Shown here one piece after another: positions 28,261-36,868 of a DNA stretch of 64,000 nucleotides (its first letter is position 1; every line of letters starts with the position of its first letter). The DNA comes from an uncultured Methanospirillum sp. (GTDB taxonomy: Archaea; Halobacteriota; Methanomicrobia; Methanomicrobiales; Methanospirillaceae): assembly GCF_963668475.1 (NCBI RefSeq), contig NZ_OY764544.1:1550001-1614000 (forward strand), in the 5' to 3' direction. Below the pieces are notes generated by a model. That model worked only from the letters and a program-made list of their open reading frames with translations. It had not been told where the DNA came from and did no database searches. Made by a program: the position numbers and the translations under genes.

Positions 28261-29046
28261 TCAGGGTTTTCCGGACAGGTACAGGAAGCTTGCTCCCAGT
28301 GATCCTGGTGAGAGTTCGATCAGGTCTTCATTAGTGAGGGGGACCGGCTCATGTGGGACAGGCTTTCCGTTCACGTATGTTCCCCCTTTGCTGTTCCCAT
28401 CCTCGATGGTCCACACACCAGACTTCTTGCGCAGCCATGCATGGGGCCGGGACGCCCGGCTTACGGATCTATACTCATCTCCAAGGATGATAACCGGCTC
28501 GGTGACGAGAACCTCCTCTCCTTCCTCACTCCTGCCAATCCGGTACATCTCGCTCTTCAACTCATATCTGCGTCCGCTATCAGGCCCGTTGGTCAGTGAG
28601 AGTGAAGGGCCTTTTCCAGGCATTATATCTATGAGCCCCTTCTTTGCGGTCTCGATTCGATCTGATAATCCTGACAACCCTGAACCTGAAACCGAGGTGA
28701 AGAGAGCAAGGTTGCGGGTTGCCTGATCCAGGCCTCCCGGGATGAGAGAGTAGTAGAAGACCGGCTGTCCATGGTTTGATGGATCATCAGAGACACCGAT
28801 CTCTTTTCGTATCAGACCAAGGGAGAGAAGCCGGGTCAGATGTTTCTTTGTATTTTCGTAACTGGTGGAGATCTCATGGGCAACCTGTCTGACTGTCCTG
28901 GGTCTGGTTCCCATAAATGACAACATCTGAAGTCTGACCGGACTTGCCAGGACATCGAGGTATTCTGAGAGTTCAGCGATGAACTCAGGGTCTGATCCTG
29001 AAAGGATCGTCCGGTCATGAGAATTATCAGATGATATGTCATTCAC
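28261..29046 (-). CDS. ArsR-like winged-helix regulator fused to an FHA domain
   Basis: This 261-residue protein has an N-terminal winged helix-turn-helix (about 25-100; EYLDVLASPVRLQMLSFM, TVRQVAHEISTSYENTKKHLTRLLSLGLI). After a linker comes a C-terminal FHA domain (about 165-255) with YRIGRSEEG, VSRASRPHAWLRK and GGTYVNGKPV, matching the GR, SxxH and NG phosphothreonine-binding residues. It likely binds DNA and docks on a threonine-phosphorylated partner, plausibly the kinase encoded immediately downstream. No signal peptide or membrane segment is seen. It is divergent from the small secreted genes at 29191, which share its 144-bp upstream region and could be targets. Confidence 0.85.
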   Translation of the reverse strand: MNDISSDNSHDRTILSGSDPEFIAELSEYLDVLASPVRLQMLSFMGTRPRTVRQVAHEISTSYENTKKHLTRLLSLGLIRKEIGVSDDPSNHGQPVFYYSLIPGGLDQATRNLALFTSVSGSGLSGLSDRIETAKKGLIDIMPGKGPSLSLTNGPDSGRRYELKSEMYRIGRSEEGEEVLVTEPVIILGDEYRSVSRASRPHAWLRKKSGVWTIEDGNSKGGTYVNGKPVPHEPVPLTNEDLIELSPGSLGASFLYLSGKP

Positions 29047-29190
29047 CTCTGTTGTTGATTGGTCTCTTCATCATATCATCTCTACCCCTGATAACCACCA
29101 GGTTCAGAGGGTGAACAGATCCCATTTTGGGCGTTTATATTGTACCCCGTGATATGTGTGTCTATGCACCGCTAAAGCGGGTGACACAAC

Positions 29191-29421
29191 ATGAAAGCAA
29201 TAGTAATAGTTCTTATTGTGGGCCTTATCGCCCTCGCAACCATCCTTCCGGCATCAGCAGCCGGACAGAATGGAAACACAAAGATGCTGCAGAACGGATC
29301 AGGATCAGCAGACACCGGGGTATGCCCGAACCCGGACTGCCCACAGACTGATTGTCCAAACAACCAGACTCCACCCCGTGACGGGACCGGGATGAAGTAC
29401 GGAAGAGATCTGACTACGTGA
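29191..29421 (+). CDS. Small exported Cys-containing protein, paralogue 1
   Basis: This 76-residue protein has a clear signal peptide (MKAIVIVLIVGLIALATILPASA). The mature part has three cysteine-proline steps (VCPNPDCPQTDCPNN) and ends PRDGTGMKYG. The start is fixed by GGGTGA ten bases upstream. The last motif recurs in the next gene, so the two are duplicates. No family is recognised. The cysteines could form disulphides or bind metal outside the cell. Confidence 0.7.
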   Translation: MKAIVIVLIVGLIALATILPASAAGQNGNTKMLQNGSGSADTGVCPNPDCPQTDCPNNQTPPRDGTGMKYGRDLTT

Positions 29422-29431
29422 GATCGGTGAG

Positions 29432-29755
29432 ATGATGAACCAAAAAACCCTTACGATAGTTGGGATCAGTGTCATTGCTGTTCTGGTAATTCTGGTTGTA
29501 GCCCTTCCGGTATCAGGGGCAGGAAAAATGGGTCCGCAGGACGGAACTGGAAATCAGGTTGGCTACCACGCGTACCAGAATAATGCAGGCCAGCAGGGCG
29601 GGTCAGGGAGTGGATCCTGTATCCGTGAAGACTGTCCGAACAACGGAAATGCACCAAGGGACGGCACCGGTATGAAGTATGGCCAGTCCGGCGGAAGCAG
29701 ATGCGGGCATTCGGGCTCAGGTGGGCAGGACTGCGGCCACAGATTCAGGGGTTAA
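29432..29755 (+). CDS. Small exported Gly/Cys-rich protein, paralogue 2
   Basis: This 107-residue protein has a signal anchor or signal peptide (TIVGISVIAVLVILVVALPVSGA) followed by a Gly/Gln-rich mature part. It shares DCPNNGNAPRDGTGMKYG with the preceding gene and extends into a Gly/Ser/His tail with three more cysteines (SRCGHSGSGG, DCGHRF). It starts ten bases after the upstream stop, so the two are co-transcribed and end at the hairpin at 29756. The function is unknown. Confidence 0.7.
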   Translation: MMNQKTLTIVGISVIAVLVILVVALPVSGAGKMGPQDGTGNQVGYHAYQNNAGQQGGSGSGSCIREDCPNNGNAPRDGTGMKYGQSGGSRCGHSGSGGQDCGHRFRG

Positions 29756-29789
29756 ACCAAATCCCGGGGTGTGAACACCCGGGTTTGGT
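29756..29789 (+). terminator. Strong hairpin terminator
   Basis: Directly after the stop of the second small exported gene, ACCAAA-T-CCCGGGG-TGT pairs with ACACCCGGG-TTTGGT around a GA loop, with one or two bulges. It is the most stable hairpin in the region and fits a terminator or 3'-end stabiliser. Confidence 0.65.
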
Positions 29790-30029
29790 CCCCCACAGGC
29801 AGGATTCGGCGCTTCCTTTAGGCGAAACACTCCGGCGAATGAGGTGAATAAACCACATTTTTTCCAGAGAATCCATATCTTGGTATCTTCCATCAGGATA
29901 TGGAGAGTTATTTTTCTTCGAAGTGACCTGAAAAGAAGAGATGAAGATACGACTCTTCACCATCACAGTCTGTACGAATCCCTCCTGAAAATATTTGGGA
30001 AAATTCCAGACAACGATCAGGAGTTTTTC

Positions 30030-30698
30030 TCAAGTGATTGTGTCTTCCGAGTTACGGGCAAAAACAGTCCCAAATTCGTTTCCCATTTTCTGTCTCGCTT
30101 TGGTAAGGTTGTCATAGAGACTCTGCATCTGATCTGTATCTGCATATCCCGTCTCTTCTCCCATCCTGATAGCTGTCTGAAACGCCTGTTCAGCCGCCTC
30201 GTACTGCCCCAGTGCTAATGAGACCCTGCCCAGCCCTGCATATGCCGCCCAGGCAGATTCCTTACCGCCAGACAAGGAGATCGCGGTCTTGTACGAGTCA
30301 ACTGCTGACTGGTACCGCTTGGATCCCTCAAGTGCATACCCCATACCAAGCCAGGCATCAAATGATCGGGAATTCAACCGGATTGCCTCTTCAAACTGTC
30401 GTTTTGCATCAAGGAACGACCCACCTGCAAGAAGGGTATTACCTTTGGCTATCGATGACGAAACAGTCGGGATCTCGATATCAGTTCCAGATATGTTCCG
30501 GGGATAATAGAAATCAGGGAGAATACTGGTATCGGTACGGTCAAGCACCCAGTCCGGGGCACCGAGCCACCCCTGAGTATATCCCTCATCTGCTGATGCT
30601 AAAGGAGAAATCATAAACAAAAATACCAGGATGCAACTGAAATACAGCATTTCATCCTTCAGGAATACGGTTTTTTGGAACAAAGCATTGCTATTCAT
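30030..30698 (-). CDS. Exported TPR-repeat protein
   Basis: This 222-residue protein has an N-terminal export signal (hydrophobic FSCILVFLFMISPLASA, residues about 20-36). Three tetratricopeptide repeats follow at about 85-205 (AKRQFEEAIRLNSRSFDAWLGMGYALEGSKRYQSA, then AWAAYAGLGRVSLALGQYEAAEQAFQTAI). TPRs mediate protein contacts, so this is likely a scaffold on the outer membrane face. The ATG at 30698 has a near-perfect AAGGTGA site five bases ahead. An internal ATG at 30650 would give a shorter n-region, but its site is weaker. Partner unknown. Confidence 0.75.
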   Translation of the reverse strand: MNSNALFQKTVFLKDEMLYFSCILVFLFMISPLASADEGYTQGWLGAPDWVLDRTDTSILPDFYYPRNISGTDIEIPTVSSSIAKGNTLLAGGSFLDAKRQFEEAIRLNSRSFDAWLGMGYALEGSKRYQSAVDSYKTAISLSGGKESAWAAYAGLGRVSLALGQYEAAEQAFQTAIRMGEETGYADTDQMQSLYDNLTKARQKMGNEFGTVFARNSEDTIT

Positions 30699-30834
30699 AG
30701 GCTCACCTTGGTGGCGGATGAGAAATACTTTTCACTGTCGCCTATCATCAGGAGACGGTATGATCTCAGTTCAAGACTCTGTGCATAAATTAGTTATACA
30801 TCTACACCAATGAGTCAGATATCGGGGGAGAATA

Positions 30835-31449
30835 ATGACACGAAAGAAGGCGATAATATCCTCTCAAATCATCCTGAAAAATACAATTTCAGGACGGCCG
30901 TTTCTCATCGCGGTGATCATCATAGCGATGTGGACCGTCCATGCAGCAGCCCTGCCCACGGTGATGTTCCCTCTCAAACCTTCACCAGCGACCGGGCCAT
31001 ACCAGGATGCTGAATTTCTTGACATTGCAAATGAGACGATCTACGGTTTGTCTAACCAGACAATACCAAATGGCACAAACCTACGTGAACTTCAGACTAC
31101 CCAGCAGCAACTTGCAAAGATGAATATCAGCCCAGAACTATACCAACGTGCCAGGCAGATCAATGCATATCTTTACTACACATCAAAAGCTGGTGATGAG
31201 TACTCAAATGCGATGAATCTTGCAAGTAAGCCCTATTCTCCGGTATACAAAGATAATTCGGTCCTCATTGAAGCACGCCAGTATCAGACCGCGTCACAGG
31301 TTATATGGAACCAGATCAAAGACCTCTATCCGGGTGTGACTCCATACCGGCTTGAAACAGTGACAGGAGCGTTCTCCCCTAACGAAGATCCGAATTTCAA
31401 ATGGCCGTATGATCCTGTATCACCCTATGTCAGTGGGGACCTCTGGTAA
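30835..31449 (+). CDS. Exported protein of unknown function
   Basis: This 204-residue protein starts after GGGGGAG and has one hydrophobic stretch near the N-terminus (FLIAVIIIAMWTVHAAALP), a probable signal peptide with a long basic n-region. The mature part is Asn/Gln/Tyr-rich (IYGLSNQTIPNGTN, RQINAYLYYTSKAGDEYSNAMNLA) and mostly helical in appearance, without a motif I recognise. It is divergent from the exported TPR protein with a 136-bp gap, so the two may share control. Two hairpins follow the stop. Confidence 0.6.
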   Translation: MTRKKAIISSQIILKNTISGRPFLIAVIIIAMWTVHAAALPTVMFPLKPSPATGPYQDAEFLDIANETIYGLSNQTIPNGTNLRELQTTQQQLAKMNISPELYQRARQINAYLYYTSKAGDEYSNAMNLASKPYSPVYKDNSVLIEARQYQTASQVIWNQIKDLYPGVTPYRLETVTGAFSPNEDPNFKWPYDPVSPYVSGDLW

Positions 31450-31451
31450 TA

Positions 31452-31486
31452 CCCGGATTTTTCCGGGCAGGCTCATTGTGAGCCTG
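31452..31486 (+). terminator. Tandem hairpin terminator
   Basis: CCCGGA-TTTT-TCCGGG (31452-31467) and CAGGCTCA-TTG-TGAGCCTG (31468-31486) lie back to back two bases after the stop at 31449, between convergent genes. They could stop transcription from both sides. Confidence 0.6.
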
Positions 31487-31520
31487 AACATCCAGGTTCA
31501 GTGGATCGCACTCAAAAAAG

Positions 31521-32402
31521 TTATGTTGGTTTTTCAATCTCTGCCATCAGCCGGTCCATAACCTCGTCAATGGCTTTCCAGGTTGGTGAATCCTGTTTCT
31601 TCCCGATAAACGGATGGCCTGCATCCCCGGCTTCTCTCATCTTGATATCAAGGGGTATCTTCCCAAGGAACGGTACCTGATGCTCCTGTGCAATCCGCTC
31701 GCCTCCCCCGCTTCCAAAGAGATCGATGGTGCCATGGCAGTGAGGACAAGAAAGTCCGCTCATATTCTCGATAACTCCAAGGACCGGCATCTCAAGCATC
31801 TCAGCAAAGGTGATCGCTTTTGTTGAGTCCAGGGTTGCAACATCCTGTGGTGTTGTCACAATCACAGCTCCCCTGATGTTCGGAGCAATCTGTGCAATCG
31901 TAAGAGCCTCGTCCCCGGTACCAGGCGGGAGATCCACGATCAGGTAATCAAGACTTCCCCACCTTACCTCAGACAGGAACTGCCTGATAACCCCCATCTT
32001 GATAGCTCCCCGCCAGACAACGGGATCAGATTTTTTCTGCAGCAAAAAGGCCATTGAGATGACCTGAAGAGTTCCGGTCATCCTGACCGGGACAAGCATC
32101 TCCCCGTCACCCTGGAGCTGATGCTCTTCAAGTCTCAGCATTTTGGGAATATTCGGACCGTGAATATCAAGATCCAAAAGTCCGGTCTGTTTTCCACGGG
32201 CAGCCAGAGCATATGCAAGGTTGACTGCAACGGTAGATTTACCAACCCCACCTTTTCCTGATAGGATGAGGATTACATGTCTGACATCAATTGTCGCTTT
32301 TTCAGGGGCTTTATGAGCAGAAGCCGGGTGGGAGGCTGGAGAATGATCATCAACTTCCTGTTTTTCAGAAGACTGTGTTGGTTCAGGTGAGGCATTGGTC
32401 AT
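31521..32402 (-). CDS. Mrp/NBP35-family iron-sulfur cluster carrier ATPase
   Basis: This 293-residue P-loop ATPase carries the deviant Walker A LSGKGGVGKSTVAVNLA, DLDIHGPNIPKML, and IVDLPPGTGDEALTIAQ. MSGLSCPHC at about residue 220 supplies the CxxC that bridges a [4Fe-4S] cluster between the two subunits. Such proteins assemble and deliver Fe-S clusters. The N-terminal 30 residues are polar and low-complexity (SSEKQEVDDHSPASHPASAHK). A CATATG-centred palindrome lies 77-100 bp upstream of the ATG, matching those before the DUF2124 and NifX-like genes. Confidence 0.92.
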   Translation of the reverse strand: MTNASPEPTQSSEKQEVDDHSPASHPASAHKAPEKATIDVRHVILILSGKGGVGKSTVAVNLAYALAARGKQTGLLDLDIHGPNIPKMLRLEEHQLQGDGEMLVPVRMTGTLQVISMAFLLQKKSDPVVWRGAIKMGVIRQFLSEVRWGSLDYLIVDLPPGTGDEALTIAQIAPNIRGAVIVTTPQDVATLDSTKAITFAEMLEMPVLGVIENMSGLSCPHCHGTIDLFGSGGGERIAQEHQVPFLGKIPLDIKMREAGDAGHPFIGKKQDSPTWKAIDEVMDRLMAEIEKPT

Positions 32403-32478
32403 GTACGGACTCCGTTACGTATACGGCAGGGATATCATCTTCAGGAAAAACTGGATGATGACCCATGGTCGTACCATA

Positions 32479-32502
32479 GTTATTACACATATGAGTAATA
32501 AC
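32479..32502. promoter_or_regulatory. CATATG-centred operator, copy A (mrp)
   Basis: GTTATTAC and GTAATAAC are perfect 8-bp inverted arms around ACATATGA. The site lies upstream of mrp and downstream of modD. Related sites sit at 36630-36651 and 37293-37315. A shared consensus is TTATTAC-n-CATATG-AG-nn-ATAA. Confidence 0.6.
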
Positions 32503-32584
32503 CCATTCCCTTTGAGTCCAGGATGCTCATTATAATGTTGTTGGGTGAAAAATGATGGAAAGTACCTGAAGGTCTGATTCCGTT

Positions 32585-33439
32585 TCAGGAATCCGTTATA
32601 GGAACGATCTCAGCTTTGATATCAGCAGGCTGGGCATAATACATCCACGATGTCACGAGCACATCGGCACCGGCTTTTGCGTACGCTCCCGCATTGGTAC
32701 CGTTCACGGAGCCTGCCGCGATTACGCAGATCTTCGGATTGATGGCACGACACTGACCAGCAGATTCAGCAAATCGGTCCAGGGGGATCTTATCCAGTTG
32801 AATAGCATCAGCCCCGGAGTTGACGACCACAAGCGCTTCCTCGATGCTATGGGCTTCGACAACAATTTTTCTCTCTTTCTGCTTCTGTCTGACCGATTTC
32901 ACCACTCCGGGCAACTCAGCATACCCACCGGTAAACAATAGATGTTCACGGAAGATAAGGATGGTATCAGAAAGACCGGTGCGGTGCGGCACTCCGCCAC
33001 CTGCAAGTAGTGCTTTTAATGCCATTTTTTTTACAAATGGCGGGTGTTTCCGTGTCCCGGCAACTGAAGCTGACGGATTTTCAGCCTGAACAGATCTGAC
33101 CAGTTCTCGTGTACGCCCGGCAATACCTGACGCAAATTCAATCATGGCACCCCCGGTCCGCCAGATCAGATGGATGGCTCTTGCATCGCCTATAGCCTCA
33201 ATCAGTGTGTCGTCGGGTTGCAGGCTCGTCCCCGAAGGAACGACATACCTGACATCAAGCCCGACTTTTTTGTACAGACGTTCTGCTTCTTCGGTGCAGC
33301 AGGCAATCATCTCGTTTCTGGCAGTAAGCGTAATTGAACCCTTCTTCCCGGACAGGCCCAACAATATCGTTGTCATATCCCCTGCCGGAACATCGTCCTC
33401 AATCAGTCGATCAATGTCACTTTCAGTAAAATATATCAT
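32585..33439 (-). CDS. modD: ModD-like nicotinate-nucleotide pyrophosphorylase homologue
   Basis: This 284-residue type II phosphoribosyltransferase-fold protein is of the ModD group, which is repeatedly linked to Mo/W metabolism but has no firmly established reaction. Family features are the N-terminal VPAGDMTTILLGL, then AGTRKHPPFVKKMALKALLAGGGVPHR and LSDTILIFREH (the QPRTase active-site region), EAHSIEEALV and the terminal AAGSVNGTNAGAYAKAGADVLVTS barrel strand. The ATG at 33439 is preferred because it aligns with the family N-terminus; an in-frame ATG lies at 33478. It is read in the same direction as atwA and the MBL gene, 57 bases after the latter. Confidence 0.82.
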   Translation of the reverse strand: MIYFTESDIDRLIEDDVPAGDMTTILLGLSGKKGSITLTARNEMIACCTEEAERLYKKVGLDVRYVVPSGTSLQPDDTLIEAIGDARAIHLIWRTGGAMIEFASGIAGRTRELVRSVQAENPSASVAGTRKHPPFVKKMALKALLAGGGVPHRTGLSDTILIFREHLLFTGGYAELPGVVKSVRQKQKERKIVVEAHSIEEALVVVNSGADAIQLDKIPLDRFAESAGQCRAINPKICVIAAGSVNGTNAGAYAKAGADVLVTSWMYYAQPADIKAEIVPITDS

Positions 33440-33496
33440 AATAATTCCTTTAACGTTTGAATATAAGTAACCAGACAAACTCCTTTCAGAACATAT

Positions 33497-34429
33497 TCAG
33501 AACGTGTATACACTCCCGACAGTATTGAGTACCACCTGATCAGGCATCATCTCGATAAACCGGTTTATAGCCTCCCAGCCGGTGCAGTGCAGGGGAATGA
33601 CATAGCCGGGATGGATCTTCTGCATCGTTGCAACCGTTGGATCGATGATCCTGCTGAAGAACGGACCAGACAGATGGAATCCACCAATGACTGCATAGAT
33701 CTTGTCAATGCCAGTGATCGCTCTGGCGTACTGGACCGTATTGATGACACCTGCATGGGCACACCCGGTGATGATTACCAGACCTTTTCCTTTCAGATTG
33801 AGGATGACTGCCTGATCGTCGTGGAAGAGATCAGGAACCCAGGAGTCAGACGAATCAGACACTTCCACATAATAAACAGGATTACTCTGCTCAAACACAG
33901 TAGTGCGTGCAATCTCCCCGGTGATCAGGATCCGGTCCTGCCACAGCAGTGTTGGGCCGGACGTGAAGAGAAGTTCTGCACCGGCATCCATACATGCAGC
34001 CTTATCAGGAGGAGCTATATCAACAAACGGCTTGTCAGAGAACCGCTTCTGTCTCCTCGAAAAAGAACCGGGATGAATGTACACCGGAACCGGCTTCTCA
34101 GATAGTTCAAGAACATCTACCAGAGAACCTACGTGATCATCATGGCCATGACTTATCACAAGGGCAGCGATATCATGCAACGATATTCCGAGAAGTGCCG
34201 CATTATACAGAAGGGCGACCTTTGAAGCACCGGCATCCATCAGAACTGATAGTGACTCGTCGCCTGACCATGCGGTGATATGAAGAGAAAGCCCGTGTTC
34301 CGCCAGCAGAACCTCCCCATTTTGTAGATCCGGCCGTGTTACAACCGACGAGGAATCAGCCCTGAGAAGATCGGTGTAGTTGTCAACAAGCACCGTTATC
34401 CGGACGCGATCTATCTCCCGGAGTCTCAT
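33497..34429 (-). CDS. MBL-fold metallo-hydrolase (COG1237-like)
   Basis: This 310-residue metallo-beta-lactamase-fold protein begins with VLVDNYTDLL and carries the HxHxDH metal site in AALVISHGHDDHVGSLVDVL, a further metal-ligand loop GCAHAGVINT, and a terminal IPLHCTG histidine. The COG1237 group includes an archaeal enzyme annotated as a dihydropterin methyl-beta-RFAP synthase in methanopterin synthesis, so a pterin-related step is possible, but the specificity is not visible. The start overlaps the atwA stop (ATGA), so it is made with the MCR activator. Confidence 0.78.
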   Translation of the reverse strand: MRLREIDRVRITVLVDNYTDLLRADSSSVVTRPDLQNGEVLLAEHGLSLHITAWSGDESLSVLMDAGASKVALLYNAALLGISLHDIAALVISHGHDDHVGSLVDVLELSEKPVPVYIHPGSFSRRQKRFSDKPFVDIAPPDKAACMDAGAELLFTSGPTLLWQDRILITGEIARTTVFEQSNPVYYVEVSDSSDSWVPDLFHDDQAVILNLKGKGLVIITGCAHAGVINTVQYARAITGIDKIYAVIGGFHLSGPFFSRIIDPTVATMQKIHPGYVIPLHCTGWEAINRFIEMMPDQVVLNTVGSVYTF

Positions 34430-36030
34430 TCATTCGCCATCGTCTGTCGTTCTTCCTCTGTCACTTCTGCGAGTACCTCTGCAGTAGGACCGATCTTGAT
34501 GATCTTGCCAAACCGCATGAGAGCACAGCGGTCGCAGATCTCCCTGACAAACTCCATGTCATGTGACACAACAATGAACGTATCCTCCATCTCTTCACGT
34601 GAATGAAGGATCGAGTGCTTGACATCAACCTTTGTGATCGGGTCCATCGTTCCCGTCGGCTCATCAAGAACAACGATGGTCGGTTCCCTGATCAGAACCT
34701 GGGCAAGGGCAACACGGTGACGTTCACCCTCACTTAGTGTTCCTGGCAGCCGGTTCAAAATCTCCCTGCTCTTCTCGGCTGTAAATCCTGCCATCTTCAG
34801 CGTGATGATGGCCTTCTGTATGGCAAGTTCTTTGGGAAACTCAAGCCCGATGGCATCGGTCAGGTTGTCAAGCACGGTCCGGTGCGGAAAGAGGTCGTAC
34901 TCCTGGTGAAGGAGACCGAGGTACTGCTTTGCCCTCCCACGGTTGTCATACCCGGGCTTTGTCATATCAACCCACTCATCACCGACCCTGATATTCAGTT
35001 CACCGCTGGTCGGCTCGATGATGCCTGATATCATCTTCGAGAGTGTCGTCTTTCCGGCTCCTGATGTCCCGATGATCCCGAAGATCTCCTGGTGGTTTAC
35101 TTCAAACTGGATGTTATTGACCGCACGAATAAGCCCGCGATCAAGCGAGACATACTGTTTCACGAGATCCCGGGCCTGAAGGATCGGCGTTCCGCACTCA
35201 ACTGAACAGAACACTTCGTCATCATGAAACCCTTTCATAAAGGTGGCCATGACATCATGCGGAGAGCCTGATGCCTTGATCTCGCCATTTTCAAGAAGAA
35301 TAGCCGTTGTCACGACCTCGTCAAGGATCTGGGTGAAATGTGAGGTGATGACCATCGGCATCCCTGATGCAGCAGCAGCCTCCTTGAGCATCTTGTGGAC
35401 GAGAAAGGCGGTCTTGGGATCCAGTGTTCCGGTCGGCTCGTCTGCAAAGAGGCAGAAAGGATCCTTTGCCAGTTGCCTTGCAAGTACAACCCGCTGCTTC
35501 TCACCGCCTGACAGGTCACGGGCGATGTGCATCATCCGGTGTGAGAGTCGCACCTGGTCGATAAGATCTGCTGCCCGGGCTATTGCTTTCCCGGCAGGGT
35601 ACCCGGTGTCATCAAGGGCATGGAGGACGTTGTCGATGACACGGTCATTCCCGTACAGAGCAAAGGTACGCTGGAACATGATCGCGTTGCGTGAGGTTAT
35701 CCTCCGTTTCATGAGTTCCTGATCAGGACTCCAGAAGTCCACATCCATTGCTGCAAGGATGCCGCTACACTTCGGGCATTTCTGGTCGGCATGACTCTGA
35801 ACAGTGACATACTCACAGGACGGGCAGGCAGCGATGTGGTAGATAATTCGCCCGGAGGTCGGAGGCTGATCAATGCCACGGAGCAGATGGATAAGGATCG
35901 TCTTTCCTGCACCGCTTCTGCCGATGATGCCAAGGATCTCTCCTTCATCAAGGGTAAAAGAGACGTTTTTCAGGGCTGGCGTTTCATCGAACGCCAGAGT
36001 CAGGTTTTCTATGGTAATGAGCCGGGTCAT
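34426..36030 (-). CDS. atwA: Methyl-coenzyme M reductase activation component A2 (twin ABC ATPase)
   Basis: This 534-residue soluble protein has two ABC ATPase halves. Half 1 has GRSGAGKTILIHLL, LSGGEKQRVVLARQLA and ADEPTGTLD. Half 2 has GTSGAGKTTLSKMI, LSEGERHRVALAQVL and VVLDEPTGTMD. Inside half 1 a four-cysteine zinc-ribbon-like insertion (CPSCEYVTV, KCPKCSGI), typical of component A2, follows the Walker A helix. No membrane segment is present. A2 supplies ATP hydrolysis for low-potential reduction of the F430 nickel in MCR. The ATG at 36030 is preferred over the in-frame TTG at 36063, which lies inside the DUF2124 gene. Confidence 0.93.
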   Translation of the reverse strand: MTRLITIENLTLAFDETPALKNVSFTLDEGEILGIIGRSGAGKTILIHLLRGIDQPPTSGRIIYHIAACPSCEYVTVQSHADQKCPKCSGILAAMDVDFWSPDQELMKRRITSRNAIMFQRTFALYGNDRVIDNVLHALDDTGYPAGKAIARAADLIDQVRLSHRMMHIARDLSGGEKQRVVLARQLAKDPFCLFADEPTGTLDPKTAFLVHKMLKEAAAASGMPMVITSHFTQILDEVVTTAILLENGEIKASGSPHDVMATFMKGFHDDEVFCSVECGTPILQARDLVKQYVSLDRGLIRAVNNIQFEVNHQEIFGIIGTSGAGKTTLSKMISGIIEPTSGELNIRVGDEWVDMTKPGYDNRGRAKQYLGLLHQEYDLFPHRTVLDNLTDAIGLEFPKELAIQKAIITLKMAGFTAEKSREILNRLPGTLSEGERHRVALAQVLIREPTIVVLDEPTGTMDPITKVDVKHSILHSREEMEDTFIVVSHDMEFVREICDRCALMRFGKIIKIGPTAEVLAEVTEEERQTMANE

Positions 36031-36055
36031 GTATTGTCTGCAGGATACCAGGGGG

Positions 36056-36535
36056 TTATTCAACGGTTATATCGACGTTAAGAGTTGCATCGATCAGGAG
36101 ATCAAAGGAGATTTTATCAAGCCAGCCTGATTTCTGGAACATATGCATGAAACAGATCCCTGCAGATGCGACATCAGGATATGCAGAAAGGAGTGCTTCT
36201 GCCTCCTCTATCTTCACCGGCACACCAGGCATTGCCAGCCCCCCCATGAATATGATGATCGAGGGATTGCGAATCTGGCAGGGCTCTCCAAGTTGAAACC
36301 CGAGACCCTCGGTGTAGGTCATCTCCCGTGATTCGTTCTCCCTGAGATACGGGACAAACAGAAACCTGCAGGGAAGATTCCTGACCGCATAACAGAGCAG
36401 TTCCACAAAGGGTGTGCATGTCCCGGGCACTCCGAAAAAGACGACTTCTGCACCTTCTGGAAGGTTCCACGTTTCAAGATATTCCTTAAAGGGCCTGAGC
36501 ATTCCAGGAATTCCCTGAAGAGTACTATTTTTCAT
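36056..36535 (-). CDS. DUF2124-like protein
   Basis: This 159-residue protein starts at the ATG preceded by GGAGGAT. An upstream in-frame GTG at 36595 has no such site. Features are GIPGMLRPFKEYLETW, EVVFFGVPGTCTPFVELLCYAVR and IIIFMGGLAMPGVPV, resembling the methanogen-restricted DUF2124 family, and the open-sheet look suggests a Rossmann-like fold. It precedes atwA by 25 bases, so it likely supports MCR activation or cofactor assembly. Family assignment is from memory. A CATATG-centred palindrome lies about 96-116 bp upstream. Confidence 0.72.
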   Translation of the reverse strand: MKNSTLQGIPGMLRPFKEYLETWNLPEGAEVVFFGVPGTCTPFVELLCYAVRNLPCRFLFVPYLRENESREMTYTEGLGFQLGEPCQIRNPSIIIFMGGLAMPGVPVKIEEAEALLSAYPDVASAGICFMHMFQKSGWLDKISFDLLIDATLNVDITVE

Positions 36536-36629
36536 ATCTATCCTCCATTCTGCCTGATCGGGATCCACAGATTGCAGCTCCTCAATCAACCACACATCTG
36601 ATTAGATCTGTTTGAAGAAGGATTATATA

Positions 36630-36651
36630 ATTATACCCATATGAGGGATAA
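36630..36651. promoter_or_regulatory. CATATG-centred operator, copy B (DUF2124-atwA-MBL-modD unit)
   Basis: ATTATACC-CATATG-AGGGATAA matches the arrangement of the site before mrp, with outer TTAT/ATAA arms. It stands upstream of the DUF2124 gene, the first of the four-gene leftward unit. Confidence 0.5.
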
Positions 36652-36868
36652 CGAATCAGGAGACCATCATCCTGCAAAGGAAAAAAATACGCAATTCACA
36701 GCCGTGAACACCATGATCCAGAAGCTGCACCATATACTACATAAGAATGAGAGATGCTGGTTGAATTATTGGGATTACTCTTGACCGTTCATGAATGGGA
36801 TTTCAATCGAGCCGGCTGGACTTACCAGCATCTCTCTGAGTGCTCAGTTTCTTCTGGATCTGTTCAGG

